From DFXE01 sp032054765 (lineage in GTDB: Bacteria; Bacteroidota; Bacteroidia; Bacteroidales; Tannerellaceae): a stretch of DNA of 64,000 nt. Below, one piece after another: positions 27,044 to 37,100 of this stretch (positions are counted from its first letter, which is position 1; every line of letters begins with the position of its first letter). Position numbers and translations under genes: made by a program. A model generated the notes under the pieces. It was not told the origin of the DNA and did not search any database. It saw only the letters and a list, made by a program, of their open reading frames with translations. The DNA is taken from NCBI GenBank assembly GCA_032054765.1, contig DAMBSC010000010.1, positions 62,001 through 126,000 on the forward strand, given 5' to 3'.

Positions 27044-28300
27044 TCAATTTATGATCTTATATCCTTTCCATCCATAATAGGCACAGAAAATGAAACATAC
27101 CAGCGGGACAAAATAAGCCAGGTGATATAATTGTCCGTTCATATCCATCAGGTGTCCTGTAAGGGGCGGCAGAACTACATTTCCCACAATGGCCATTACC
27201 AGAAAGGCCGAGCCGCTTTTTGTCTTGCTGCCCAGCCCTTCCAACGCAAGCGAGAATTGGGTGGGATACATGATCGACATAAAGAACGATACGCCCAGCA
27301 TGGCATATAGCCCTATCATCCCTCCGTACGCCATGATGACGCCGCACAGGGCTATATTGGCAACGGCATATACAACCAGCATATTTTGCGGCTTGAATTT
27401 TACCATCAACAGTGTGCCTATCCAGCGTCCGAGCAGGAAAGCCAACATATAAAAACCGAAATAGGTAGTAGCCGTGCTTTCGGGCAGACCTACATATTTA
27501 CAGCAATAGATCAGGAACATGGCGTTAATAGCCGTCTGTCCGCCATTGTAAAAGAATTGCGCTATCACTCCCCAACGTAGGTGTGAACGTTTAAGGACGC
27601 TGAAGTCTATCAGTTTTTCACCCTTTGTATCTCCTTCGTCGTGACCGCCTTCCTTTATTTTCGGCAAATGCGAGAATATAAATACAACGGCTATGATGAT
27701 CAGGATCAATGACAACACGAGATAGGGCATTTTCATGGCGTTTGTTTCAATCTGTACAAAGCCCTCCCATCCTCCGGGATAATCGGCAGGGATCGTTTCA
27801 CGGGTGTAATCGTTGCCGCTCAGTACCAGTTTACTCAGGAACATAGCGGCAATAAACGCTCCCAATCCGTTGAACGATTGCGCGAGGTTCAGGCGGCGGG
27901 GAGCCGATGCGGCGTCTCCCAAAACAGTGACATAGGGGTTGGCCGCCGTTTCCAGAAAACACATTCCGGTAGCTATAATAAAGAAAATTGCCAGATAAGC
28001 CCAGTATTGTTGTATGGCGGCGGCAGGGAAAAACAATAATCCTCCCAAAGCGGCAATGGATAGTCCCACGATTATTCCGGCTTTATAGCTATACCTCTTC
28101 ATAAACATAGCTATCGGTATGGGGAAAATAAAATAGGCGATCCAGTAGAAAGCCTCGGTAAGCGACGCCTGGAAAGCGGTCAGCTCGAATGTTTTCATCA
28201 GTTGCCGGATCATTGTCGGCAACAGGTTACTGCTTATCGCCCAGATAAAGAATAAACTGAATATGAGGGTTAAAGCAATCGTATTTTTTGTAGTCTTCAT
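27044..28300 (-). CDS. fucP: FucP-type L-fucose:H+ symporter (MFS, FHS family)
   Basis: Inner-membrane sugar/proton symporter of 418 aa with 12 predicted helices. FHS-family marks are AFYWIAYFIFPIPIAMFMKRYSYKAG (loop 2-3), GMCFLETAANPYVTVLG and RRLNLAQSFNGLGA, shared with E. coli FucP. Length matches the family. Its start is 62 nt after the stop of the amidohydrolase gene on the same strand, with one perfect hairpin (28326-28345) between them, so it is probably the last gene of the dehydrogenase operon. Related FHS permeases carry other hexoses; fucose is inferred from the neighbouring fucosidase. Confidence 0.88.
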   Translation of the reverse strand: MKTTKNTIALTLIFSLFFIWAISSNLLPTMIRQLMKTFELTAFQASLTEAFYWIAYFIFPIPIAMFMKRYSYKAGIIVGLSIAALGGLLFFPAAAIQQYWAYLAIFFIIATGMCFLETAANPYVTVLGDAASAPRRLNLAQSFNGLGAFIAAMFLSKLVLSGNDYTRETIPADYPGGWEGFVQIETNAMKMPYLVLSLILIIIAVVFIFSHLPKIKEGGHDEGDTKGEKLIDFSVLKRSHLRWGVIAQFFYNGGQTAINAMFLIYCCKYVGLPESTATTYFGFYMLAFLLGRWIGTLLMVKFKPQNMLVVYAVANIALCGVIMAYGGMIGLYAMLGVSFFMSIMYPTQFSLALEGLGSKTKSGSAFLVMAIVGNVVLPPLTGHLMDMNGQLYHLAYFVPLVCFIFCAYYGWKGYKIIN

Positions 28301-28325
28301 GGTTTCTTATTGATAATATCAATAG

Positions 28326-28345
28326 CAGTCAGCTTTAGCTGACTG
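28326..28345. repeat. CAGTC-type hairpin, perfect CAGTCAGCT stem
   Basis: CAGTCAGCT-TT-AGCTGACTG, a fourth stem variant with fully paired arms, alone in the gap between amidohydrolase and fucP. Confidence 0.75.
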
Positions 28346-28362
28346 AAACTAAATAATCAGGG

Positions 28363-29286
28363 TTATTCCGACATATTTTTAATGTAAGGCAACTCCCGCA
28401 AGCCTTCAAATCCGTAAAAAGCAGCGGCGTTAGCGCCTAAGAATAACGATTTTTCTTTGTCGGTAAGCAGCGCCGAACGTGTAATAAAATCGTACGACAT
28501 CCGGTAGGTAATTGCCACAATGGTGCGTGGATAATCGGAACCCCACATCAGCTTCTCGATACCTACCATGTCGATAGCATCACGAATCGCCCAGATGGCT
28601 CCGGTAAACGGATAAAACTCATCGTTGAAGAGCCACGTGATACCACCCGATTCGATCATCACGTTCGCGTTCCGTGCCAGTTTGATCTGCTCCTGCCAAT
28701 CCATGCGCGTCACCATTCCGAAATGACCGATAGCGATTTTCAACGATGGGTATTCGGCTATTATTTCGTTCATCTCGCCCACCTGTGTCGCTCCGTCGGC
28801 AAGGTCGATAGACAAAATAATATTATTCTCTTCCATCAGGTGAAACATGTCCATCATCTCATCGCAGGTGAGCCATGTACGTCCCGATTCCGTCACCAGC
28901 CGTTGAGCCGGTATCTTTATCGCCCGGAAACCTTGTCCGAGCAATTCTTCCGCATGAGCCAGATAGCCGGGCTTGCGGGCATCCACCATGCCGCAACAGA
29001 GGAAACGTTCGGGATACTTTTCCTGTACTTCGAGGAGGTAACTGTTTTGCATCCCGTCGATATATTCCTGTGTGACGACGGCTGCTGAAACCTGTGCATA
29101 GTCCATATTGGAGAGAAAAATCTCCGCCGTGTTGCGCCCGTCGATCATAAAAGGCGGTATCATCTGGCGTATTTCCCCCATGAACTCGGATCTGCCGTTT
29201 TCGAGTGTTTTTATCTTTTTCCCTTCTACCTCGGCATCCTGATGAAGCCAAAGGTGGGCATGTGCATCTATTATCGGAAATATCAT
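28363..29286 (-). CDS. amidohydrolase, probable L-fucono-lactonase
   Basis: TIM-barrel metal-dependent hydrolase of 307 aa (amidohydrolase-2 family). Metal-ligand motifs are seen: DAHAHLW near the N-terminus, the His in IAIGHFGM and the Asp in LMWGSDYPR. The start at 29286 (MIFPIIDAHAH) is chosen because it comes 2 nt after the stop of the upstream dehydrogenase and puts the HxH motif near the N-terminus; a start at 29337 would overlap that gene by about 50 nt. In oxidative L-fucose pathways a member of this superfamily opens L-fucono-1,5-lactone to L-fuconate. The gene follows an L-fucose-dehydrogenase-like AKR and a Zn dehydrogenase, so that role is inferred from context. Confidence 0.75.
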   Translation of the reverse strand: MIFPIIDAHAHLWLHQDAEVEGKKIKTLENGRSEFMGEIRQMIPPFMIDGRNTAEIFLSNMDYAQVSAAVVTQEYIDGMQNSYLLEVQEKYPERFLCCGMVDARKPGYLAHAEELLGQGFRAIKIPAQRLVTESGRTWLTCDEMMDMFHLMEENNIILSIDLADGATQVGEMNEIIAEYPSLKIAIGHFGMVTRMDWQEQIKLARNANVMIESGGITWLFNDEFYPFTGAIWAIRDAIDMVGIEKLMWGSDYPRTIVAITYRMSYDFITRSALLTDKEKSLFLGANAAAFYGFEGLRELPYIKNMSE

Positions 29287-29288
29287 AA

Positions 29289-30305
29289 TCAGAAACGTAT
29301 TAAGATACGGAAAACTTCGCCGGGGTTGGCCGACCATCTTTCTAAAGCGTCTTGTGCCTCTTCCGGTGCATATACGGCAGTAATCAACTCGTCCACCGGG
29401 CAGGTTCCCCGTTTCAGATACTCGATAACCTCTTTAAAGTCGCATGGCAAAGCATTGCGCGAACCCAGGATATTCAATTCTTTCTTTACGAAATATTGTG
29501 TGTCGAACGGTATTTTTTCTTTGGCGTAACCGATATAAACCACCCGTCCCGTAAAGGCGACTTCCGCAATGGAGGCAATATAGGTTTCGGGACGCCCGAC
29601 GGCTTCAATGATCACATCGGCGCCATTATCAGCGGTTATTTCAGCTACCCGTTTGTGCAGGTCTTCTTTCACAGAGTTGATCGTATAGTGTGCGCCCAGG
29701 CGACGAGCTAGATCCAGTTTCTTATCGTCTACATCCACGGCAATCACCTTTGCGCCACGGATAGCTGTGCGGACTATTGCTCCTACACCGATCATACCGC
29801 AACCGATCACCATTACCGTATCCAGATCGGTTACTTCCGCACGGCTTACGGCATGAAAACCAACACTCATCGGCTCGACCAATGCAAAATCGCGGACGGA
29901 AACAGCCGGGTCTGCAATCACCTTTTCCCAGGGGACAAGCAAATAGTCCGACATGGCTCCGTCGCGTTGTACACCAAATGTCTGATTAAATTCACAGGCA
30001 TTCGGACGGCTATTCCTGCACGCCGGACAATGCCCGCAACTGGTATAAGGATTTACCGTCGCGTGCATCCCCGGTTGTAAACCGGAAGGTACACCGTCGG
30101 CAACGGCTTCTATCACCGCCCCTATTTCATGTCCGGGAATGATCGGCAGCTTCACCAGCGGATTCAACCCCCTGAATGTATTCAGGTCGGACCCGCAAAA
30201 ACCGACAAACCCGATTTTTAGCAAAACATGTCCCGCTTTCAATTCCGGTTTCGGAATGTCAATAACCTGCGTTTTCCCCGTCCCGATAATCTGTATCGCC
30301 TTCAT
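29289..30305 (-). CDS. zinc-dependent medium-chain dehydrogenase
   Basis: MDR-family polyol/sugar-acid dehydrogenase of 338 aa. It shows the catalytic zinc site (GFCGSD, GHEIGAVIE), the four-Cys structural zinc lobe (CGHCPACRNSRPNAC) and the NAD-binding VIGCGMIGVGAI. Residues DVDDKKL after the fold suggest NAD rather than NADP preference. It resembles L-galactonate 5-dehydrogenase and sorbitol dehydrogenase relatives. In this operon it could oxidise L-fuconate or a later keto-deoxy intermediate; the step is not determined. It lies 21 nt after the AKR stop and 2 nt before the amidohydrolase start, a tight operon. Confidence 0.85.
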   Translation of the reverse strand: MKAIQIIGTGKTQVIDIPKPELKAGHVLLKIGFVGFCGSDLNTFRGLNPLVKLPIIPGHEIGAVIEAVADGVPSGLQPGMHATVNPYTSCGHCPACRNSRPNACEFNQTFGVQRDGAMSDYLLVPWEKVIADPAVSVRDFALVEPMSVGFHAVSRAEVTDLDTVMVIGCGMIGVGAIVRTAIRGAKVIAVDVDDKKLDLARRLGAHYTINSVKEDLHKRVAEITADNGADVIIEAVGRPETYIASIAEVAFTGRVVYIGYAKEKIPFDTQYFVKKELNILGSRNALPCDFKEVIEYLKRGTCPVDELITAVYAPEEAQDALERWSANPGEVFRILIRF

Positions 30306-30326
30306 AAATTTTCAATTTTCAATTAG

Positions 30327-31259
30327 TTAGCTGTTCACCCAGGTATCACGGAAGCCGGGTTCGAATATCTTCTGTATTTCCGCTACCAGTTCCATATCCA
30401 ACGGAGTGTTTGCATAGCGTATCGTTTTCAGTACATTTTCAGGATTTGTAGTGCTGAACAAGGTCGTTGCAATCCTGGGATTGGCAACAGAAAAGCCAAC
30501 CGCCACCTGTTCGATGGATATCCCTTTCGACTTACAATAGTCGACAGCTTTCGAGGCAAGCCGTTTCAATGCCGCCGGCGCCGGATGCCAGTCGGGAACA
30601 CCCCGTTCGGTCAGTAACCCCATAGAGTAAGGCGAAGCATTGATTACCCCTATATGGTTTGATTCAAAATAGTCGAGATAGTCAGCCAGAGCATCGTCAT
30701 TCAACGTATAATGGCAAAAAGAAAGGACGCTCTCCACCGTTCCCGCCGGAACATGATCGATTACATATTTGAAATGCCGCAACGTAAGGTTCGTGATCCC
30801 CACATGCTTAACCATTCCTTCGCTGCGGAGTTCCGTCAGTGCCGGAAGCGTTTCATTACAAACCTGCTCGAGGTCGGCAAATTCAATGTCGTGGATATTG
30901 ATCAGGTCGATACGGTCTACGTTTAGCCGTTCCATGCTTTCATAAACGCTTTCTTTGGCCTTTTTAGCGGAATAATCCCAGTAGTTTACACCGTCTTTCC
31001 CGTAACGCCCCACTTTGGTAGAAAGGTAATAACGATCCCGTTCTATATGCTTTAAGGCTTTTCCCAGCACAATTTCGGCTTCCAGATGCCCGTAGTAAGG
31101 AGATACGTCGATAAAATTTATACCATTATCGATAGCCGTATTCACCGCTTCGATCCCTGTTTCTTCCTTCAACGAATGAAAAACCCCTCCCAACGAAGAG
31201 GCTCCGAAACTGATTTTAGACACCTTCATGCCTGTGTTTCCAATATTTCTGTATTCCAT
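30327..31259 (-). CDS. aldo/keto reductase, L-galactose/L-fucose dehydrogenase-like
   Basis: AKR of 310 aa. Catalytic tetrad positions are visible: Asp and Tyr in INFIDVSPYYG, Lys in LSTKVGRYG, His in INIHDIE. The N-terminus MEYRNIGNTGMKVSKISFGASSLGG and the pattern EIVLGKAL...VGRYGKDG...DYSA are like plant and bacterial L-galactose dehydrogenases, which also oxidise L-fucose. Expected reaction: L-fucose to L-fucono-lactone with NAD(P)+. First gene of the - strand operon, 131 nt from the divergent AraC gene. A TAGTTTTG -7 element and paired operator repeats lie between them. Confidence 0.85.
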   Translation of the reverse strand: MEYRNIGNTGMKVSKISFGASSLGGVFHSLKEETGIEAVNTAIDNGINFIDVSPYYGHLEAEIVLGKALKHIERDRYYLSTKVGRYGKDGVNYWDYSAKKAKESVYESMERLNVDRIDLINIHDIEFADLEQVCNETLPALTELRSEGMVKHVGITNLTLRHFKYVIDHVPAGTVESVLSFCHYTLNDDALADYLDYFESNHIGVINASPYSMGLLTERGVPDWHPAPAALKRLASKAVDYCKSKGISIEQVAVGFSVANPRIATTLFSTTNPENVLKTIRYANTPLDMELVAEIQKIFEPGFRDTWVNS

Positions 31260-31289
31260 GGTAATTGTTTACGTTATAATCTTTGTTTA

Positions 31290-31297
31290 CAAAACTA
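31290..31297 (-). promoter_or_regulatory. candidate -7 element of the fucose dehydrogenase operon
   Basis: TAGTTTTG on the - strand fits TAnnTTTG, 31 nt before the AKR start. The two direct repeats at 31325-31357 lie just upstream of it, where an activator would bind. Confidence 0.45.
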
Positions 31298-31324
31298 TGG
31301 ATTTAATCCGGGTACATTTTTATT

Positions 31325-31357
31325 CTTTATCGATTAAAAGATGCACTTTATCGATTA
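31325..31357. promoter_or_regulatory. paired direct-repeat operator, probably for the AraC regulator
   Basis: CTTTATCGATTA occurs at 31325-31336 and again, identical, at 31346-31357. The 21-bp period equals two helical turns, the usual layout for AraC-family half-sites. They lie 28 nt upstream of the AKR -7 element and 33 nt before the AraC start. Confidence 0.6.
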
Positions 31358-31390
31358 TTTTTCTAACTTCACATCCAAATCACGCTGATA

Positions 31391-32251
31391 ATGAACAAGG
31401 AAGTATTGAATAGGGATTTCATTTTATTAAATATAGGATATGCGTACCACGACGCCGACTGGAACTGGAAAAATGTACATAGTCCGTTTGCCAGGATACA
31501 CTATGTGAAAAGCGGCGAGGCAAAAATAATCAGGGAAGACGGCGTATTCGAACTGAAGAAAGACCATCTTTACCTCACCCCTTCGTATGTGAAACATTCC
31601 TACGAATGTCATGGCGTTCTCGAATTATACTATATCCACATTTACGAAGACCCGGGCAAGAGCCTCAGCATTTTTGACCTGATAAATTTCCCGGTAGAAG
31701 TAGCGACCGACCCTTTAGATATCCAACTGGTCGAACGTCTGATAAAAATAAACCCGGAGAGGGAACTACAATATTACGATCCAAGCTCATACGATACCCA
31801 TGCCAACATAGCACAAAACGTGATTCTTCAACAAAAAAGTCCCCTTGCCTTTGAACTCGAAACCCGTGGCATTATCAAACAGATCATTTCCCGCTTTCTC
31901 TCACAAGCCGTCTTCAAAAACGAAAATATCGAAGAACGAATCCTCAAATCCCTCCACTATATCCATAAAAACCTCGACAAACCCATCGACATCGACCACC
32001 TCGCCAACATGTGTTTCCTGACAAAAGACCACTTTATCCGCCTTTTCAAAAAAGAAATGAACACCACCCCCGGCAAATACATAAACCAGAAAAAAATAGA
32101 ATCCGCCCAACTAAGAATCCTGATAGAAAACGCAAGAATCAAAGACATCGCCTACGAACTAGGCTTCGACAACATCCCCTACTTCAACCGCCTCTTCACC
32201 CAAATCACCGGCGAACGCCCCGGCCAGTATAGGAAGAGGATGGGGGTGTGA
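31391..32251 (+). CDS. AraC-family transcriptional regulator
   Basis: Cytoplasmic regulator of 286 aa. The N-terminal half is a cupin-like sugar-sensing domain (FARIHYVKSGEAKIIREDGVFELKKDHLYLTPSYVKHSYECHG). The C-terminal half is a double HTH (LANMCFLTKDHFIRLFKKEMNTTPGKYI; IKDIAYELGFDNIPYFNRLFTQITGERPGQYRKRM). It is divergent from the AKR-dehydrogenase-lactonase-fucP genes and is their likely fucose-responsive activator. The last 250 nt of the coding strand are strongly depleted in G and T: 42 of 60 bases are A or C at 32101-32160. Base use then returns to normal in the final codons. Confidence 0.92.
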   Translation: MNKEVLNRDFILLNIGYAYHDADWNWKNVHSPFARIHYVKSGEAKIIREDGVFELKKDHLYLTPSYVKHSYECHGVLELYYIHIYEDPGKSLSIFDLINFPVEVATDPLDIQLVERLIKINPERELQYYDPSSYDTHANIAQNVILQQKSPLAFELETRGIIKQIISRFLSQAVFKNENIEERILKSLHYIHKNLDKPIDIDHLANMCFLTKDHFIRLFKKEMNTTPGKYINQKKIESAQLRILIENARIKDIAYELGFDNIPYFNRLFTQITGERPGQYRKRMGV

Positions 32252-33142
32252 GATTGAAAACCAGGCATTCTTTAAAAAAGAAGACTATCGCCAATAGAGG
32301 CATTTTGATACTGATAATCTGTCTATTAAATTGTTATTGAATCATTTAAAGCTAATTAAGATTTAACAAGATTTAAACTTCATTTATAACTTATACAGGT
32401 TTAGATAATAACCTGATTAACCGCTTTCCTGATAATTCATTCATAAGCATAAAATATAGAAAGTGAATATAACTTATCAGGTCAAAATCTTTGTTTTGTC
32501 GTGTATAGTAACCATTTAAGAACATAATGTCCAATAATTATGAAGATATTATAGAAAAACTAGACACTATGCAGAGCTATTATCTCAGGTTATCAGTAGT
32601 GCAGTATTTATAGTATGTAAGTTTGAAACATGCTTTTTTTAGATAAATACAGCGTATTGTGGGGTGTCGGTTATCTGATTTAAATATAGAATAATATCCA
32701 TATTATTTAAAGCCGCGCATCCATCCTGATGATTTAGTGATACTAAAAAGTATTCAAATATAACTATTCGTATTAATTACAATTTACCAGAGGAAGGTAA
32801 AATCAGTATAAACATAATTAGAATTTAGGGGTTTAACCACAAATAATCAATACATTCGGATTCTAAACCAACACTAATTGCTTGCCATTTGAAGTCACAT
32901 ACTGAAGTTAATAGTTAGCAAATATACCACTAACTATTTTTATCGCTTATAATGACTCATTAAGTTCCGCAGTAGTTTGCACTACAGAAAAGAAGTGGGG
33001 TAAAAAGGTAACTCTTCAGTCAGAACAATTTGCTAAGTCAGTTTTAACTGACTGAAATTGATCATTCTTGGTTAATTGAAAAATCAATATTAGAAAAGAT
33101 GGATGTGGATAATTACTTATTTTATCCGCAGGATATCTTTTA
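32252..33142. other. intergenic region, no gene recognised
   Basis: About 890 AT-rich nt. A 28-codon frame at 32527-32613 (MSNNYEDIIEKLDTMQSYYL...) has no recognisable relatives and no supporting signals. One CAGTC-type hairpin lies at about 33036-33054 near the next gene. Nothing else stands out. Confidence 0.6.
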
Positions 33143-33619
33143 TCACTTCACTGTTTTGTGGATGAAATCAATTTCATATTGTTGTTCGCCGTATTGTCTT
33201 TCGTTATCAATGATCGTGCCTTCTGTGGGGGTGATACGCAGAACGATTGAATCAGGATTATCTTCGTTGCCTACTTCATCGAACCAGTTAAATACTTTTT
33301 TGAATTTTGCTCTGATTGCTGCGTTTTTCTCGTCCTTTACCCAACCGAGGTTTTCGGCAATACCTTGAAATGCGAACCACTCTAAGCCGCAGATGGATAC
33401 TTCGTTGTTTTTCTCGATTTCCAACATTTTATTCTTTTTCGCATCTGTCGAAACATAGAACATGCCGTCTTCATAATAAGCGCAAACCATGCGGGAAGCA
33501 GGACGTGGATTGCCATTGGCGTTTGCCGACAGTGATATGGTTGCCAGACCGATAAGTACTTCTTTGTCATTTCCACAGCGTTCCTGCATAATTTTGATTG
33601 CGTCGTCGTATTTGCTCAT
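33143..33619 (-). CDS. pyridoxamine-phosphate-oxidase-like FMN-binding protein
   Basis: Split-barrel flavin-binding fold of 158 aa (LIGLATISLSANANGNPRPASRMVCAYYEDGMFYVSTDAKKNKMLEIEKNNEVSICG). The start at 33619 (MSKYDDAI) is preferred over 33634 because TTGGAGGAAATAAAAATG gives a strong Shine-Dalgarno site, unusual in this phylum. The PNPOx-like superfamily includes many small flavoproteins of unknown substrate, and this protein is too short for true PdxH. No operon partner; bounded by hairpins on both sides. Confidence 0.85.
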   Translation of the reverse strand: MSKYDDAIKIMQERCGNDKEVLIGLATISLSANANGNPRPASRMVCAYYEDGMFYVSTDAKKNKMLEIEKNNEVSICGLEWFAFQGIAENLGWVKDEKNAAIRAKFKKVFNWFDEVGNEDNPDSIVLRITPTEGTIIDNERQYGEQQYEIDFIHKTVK

Positions 33620-33634
33620 TTTTATTTCCTCCAA

Positions 33635-34145
33635 TTATTTTTTTGAGCAAATATAAATATTAGGAATCATAATATATACGTATCGTCTTGTAATTACTTG
33701 AAATATGTTATTCCTTAATTAACCGGCAACATTTTGTATCTTGAATGAGAAGCAACGACAAATATGTCTTTCGGCTAAAGCCAGAGGAAGATTACACTAT
33801 TTATGCCAGTCAGTTAAAACTGACTGCAATTGAAGATCAGCCCTGGCTAATTGATATTTTGATATTAAACAATTGAAATGTGATTCTAAGCTATTAATCT
33901 CTTTTTGAAAAGGTCTATTAATTGATAAAATAGAAAAAATCTGATTATTATAGGGGAGGAATTAATATCAATTGCTACATAAGAAGAAGCCAATATCAAT
34001 AGCAGTCTGCTTTAGCTGACTGATTATAAATTGCAGTCAGTTTCAACTGACTGACTATTGATTAATTGATAAAAAGAAGAGGAACAATAGCGGGAAATCA
34101 TTTTATTTTTTGTATAATTGTAGAATAAATGCCGTGAAAGACAAG
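33635..34145. other. intergenic region with three hairpins
   Basis: CAGTC-type hairpins at 33807-33826, 34003-34022 and 34034-34053, and a single GGCTAAAGCC arm at about 33773. The rest is AT-rich leader for the HTCS gene; no clear promoter was picked. Confidence 0.65.
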
Positions 34146-37100
34146 ATGAAGCGATTTATTTCTACAACTTTATTGACCTTAATTGCCATAACTTCATACG
34201 CCCAGTGGCAATGTTCGTTTACGCATTATTCTTCTGAAGACGGGTTGTCACAAAATTCAGTGATGGGTATTCTGGAAGACAGGAAAGGCTTTATGTGGTT
34301 TGCTACGTGGGATGGGATCAATAAGTTCGACGGCTATACCTTCAAATCCTATAAGGCCAGCGAGAATAATACGATCAACCTGACAAACAACCGTGTCGAT
34401 TATATTGCAGAAGACAGCCTCGGTTATATATGGCTGCTTGCTTACGACAGCAGGGTGTATCGGTTTGATCCGCGGACAGAAGTTTTCCGTCATGTACCGG
34501 CTGAGGGGAAAGAGCTTATTACTTCTATCCGGATATTGGACGACCGGTCTATCTGGTTGCTGACCGAAAATGAAGGGGCGATCAAAGTAGTTACCGACCC
34601 GGCGACACATGAGCTGCACACCGAAGTCTACTCGTTGCAATCCGGACTTTTCCCGTCTATGGCTATCCATAATGTGTATATGGACAGCAACGGCAACGAG
34701 TGGCTGTTGAGTGATAACGGGATAGGGAAAATAGCCGACGGCACATCTGAACCTGTTCATTATTTTGTCGACGCCCAACTATCTAAAAACAAACAGAAAC
34801 AGTCTTTTTATTGTATGGAGGAAGGAGGGCGCGAGTTGTATTTCGGCTCTTCGTCGGGACGTATCTGGCTGTTCGACAAGGAAAACCAAAACTTCCGTCT
34901 GCAAGATTTCCCTACGCAATCCGATATTATTTCCATCAAACATTATGTAGACAACAGCCTGATCATCGCCACCCGCGAGGATGGTTTCTTTATCTATCAT
35001 CCCGAAAAGGGAGATATCAAGCATTATAACAAATCTACCCGTCCGGATCTGCCCGGCAATAAAATATTATCTGTGTATGTAGACCGCTACAACGAGGCAT
35101 GGTTCGACTTGTGCGGTGTAAAAGGTGTCACGCATTTTAATCCGTATACCGACAGGATCACACAGGAGGTGCTGAATGTAGAAATGGGTAGCGCCTACCG
35201 TTCCCAGCCTGCTTTCTTTATCCATGAAGATGTAAACGGTTACTTGTGGGTGCATCCTTTCAATGGTGGGTTATCGTTTTACGACAGGGAAGCCAACCGG
35301 CTACGTCCTTTCTATAACGAGCCGGGAGCTGAGGACTGGCGGTTTTCAAACAAGTTGCACGCCATGATGTCGGACAGGCAGGGGAATTTATGGCTCTGTA
35401 CCCATTCGAAAGGCTTGGAGAAAATTAATTTCCTGCAAGATCGTTTTCAGTTGACAATGCCTAATCTCTTGAATTACGAATCATTGAGTAATAGTGTCCG
35501 TTCCTTGTTCGAAGACGAAAAAGGACGCCTCTGGATGGGGTTGAGGGATGGAAAGATACGTGTATATAAAGGGAAGGAATATGTAGGCTATCTGGCTGAG
35601 AACGGGACGATCTCCAAAACCGCATCACCCTTCAACGGAGTGGCTTACAATATTATACAAGATAGCAAAGGTAGGATATGGATTGCCACCAAAGGCAACG
35701 GCTTGATTCGTGTGGAAGAAGACAAGGATCGTTTCCGGCTGACCAATTACCTTTCCGAACCCGATAACCTCTATAGCCTGAGCGACAACAATATTTACAG
35801 TGTCCATGAAGACAAGAACGGACGCCTCTGGATTGCAACCTTTGGCGGCGGGTTGAACTATATGGAAGAGCGTAACGACGGTTCGGTTGTCTTTATCAAT
35901 CATCAGAACAATCTGAAGGGCTATCCCATCGACGAATGTTACAGGGCGCGTTTTGTTACTTCGGATACAAAAGGAAATGTCTGGGTAGGGACAACATCCG
36001 GCGCAATAACCTTTAAAGTGGATTTTTCAATGCCTGAAAATATTCAGTTCCACCATTTTAAACGTATTCCTTCGGATAATACGAGTTTGAGTAATAATGA
36101 TGTCTACTGGATAACGGAAACCACCGACAACGAAATCTATCTTGCTACCTTCGGCGGCGGACTGAATAAGCTGGAGTCGATAGACGCCGGAGGCACAGCC
36201 CATTTTAGTATTTATACTGTGGCCGACGGGTTGCCGAGCGACGTATTGCTCTCTATGCAGGAAGATTCGCAAAAGAATTTATGGATAAGTACCGAGAACG
36301 GTTTAAGTAAGTTTATCCCCTCGGAAAAAAGAGCAGATAATTATAATGATAAGAGCCTGGATATAGGAGCCGGTTTTAATGAAGGATCGTCCATAAGGGT
36401 AAAAGACGGACGGTTGCTGTTCGGGACAAGCAACGGATTACTTACTTTCCAACCCGAGTCTATTTCGAAAAGCTCCTTTGTTCCCCCGATAACCTTTTCG
36501 CGCCTGCTGATCAACAATGAAGAAGTCCGCCCCGGAAGGAAAAAAGAGCTGCCGCAGATCATCGACCAGACCGACCGGTTAGAACTATCCCACAAGGAAA
36601 ATACCCTGATGATACAGTATGCCGCTATGGATATGAAAGCCCCCGAAAATATACAGTATGCTTATATCCTCGACGGATTTGAAAGCGACTGGTCGTATGT
36701 GGATAAACAACGGGTGGTGACTTATACCAATCTTCCGAAGGGTGATTATGTTTTCCGTGTACGGTCTACAAACAATGACGGCGTATGGGTAGACAATATC
36801 AGAAGCCTTCCTGTAACTATATTGCCTTCTTTCTGGGAAACTCCTTTGGCTTATTTCTTATATGTACTGGCTATACTGGGCATTATTTTTATCGCTGTAT
36901 ATATCCTCTTTACCATTTACAGGCTTAAACACGAAGTGTCTGTTGAGCAACAGGTATCCGATATCAAGCTCCGCTTCTTTACGAATATTTCGCACGAGTT
37001 GCGTACGCCGCTGACATTGATATCAGGCCCGTTGGAATATGTATTGAAGAACACCCCGCTTACCAAAGAGGCAAGGGAACAACTGCATCTGGTAGAAAAG

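Noticed and set aside
32527..32613. 28-codon frame starting MSNNYEDIIEKLDTMQ
   Set aside because: It looks protein-like but is very short, with no ribosome-binding or promoter signal and no recognisable relatives.
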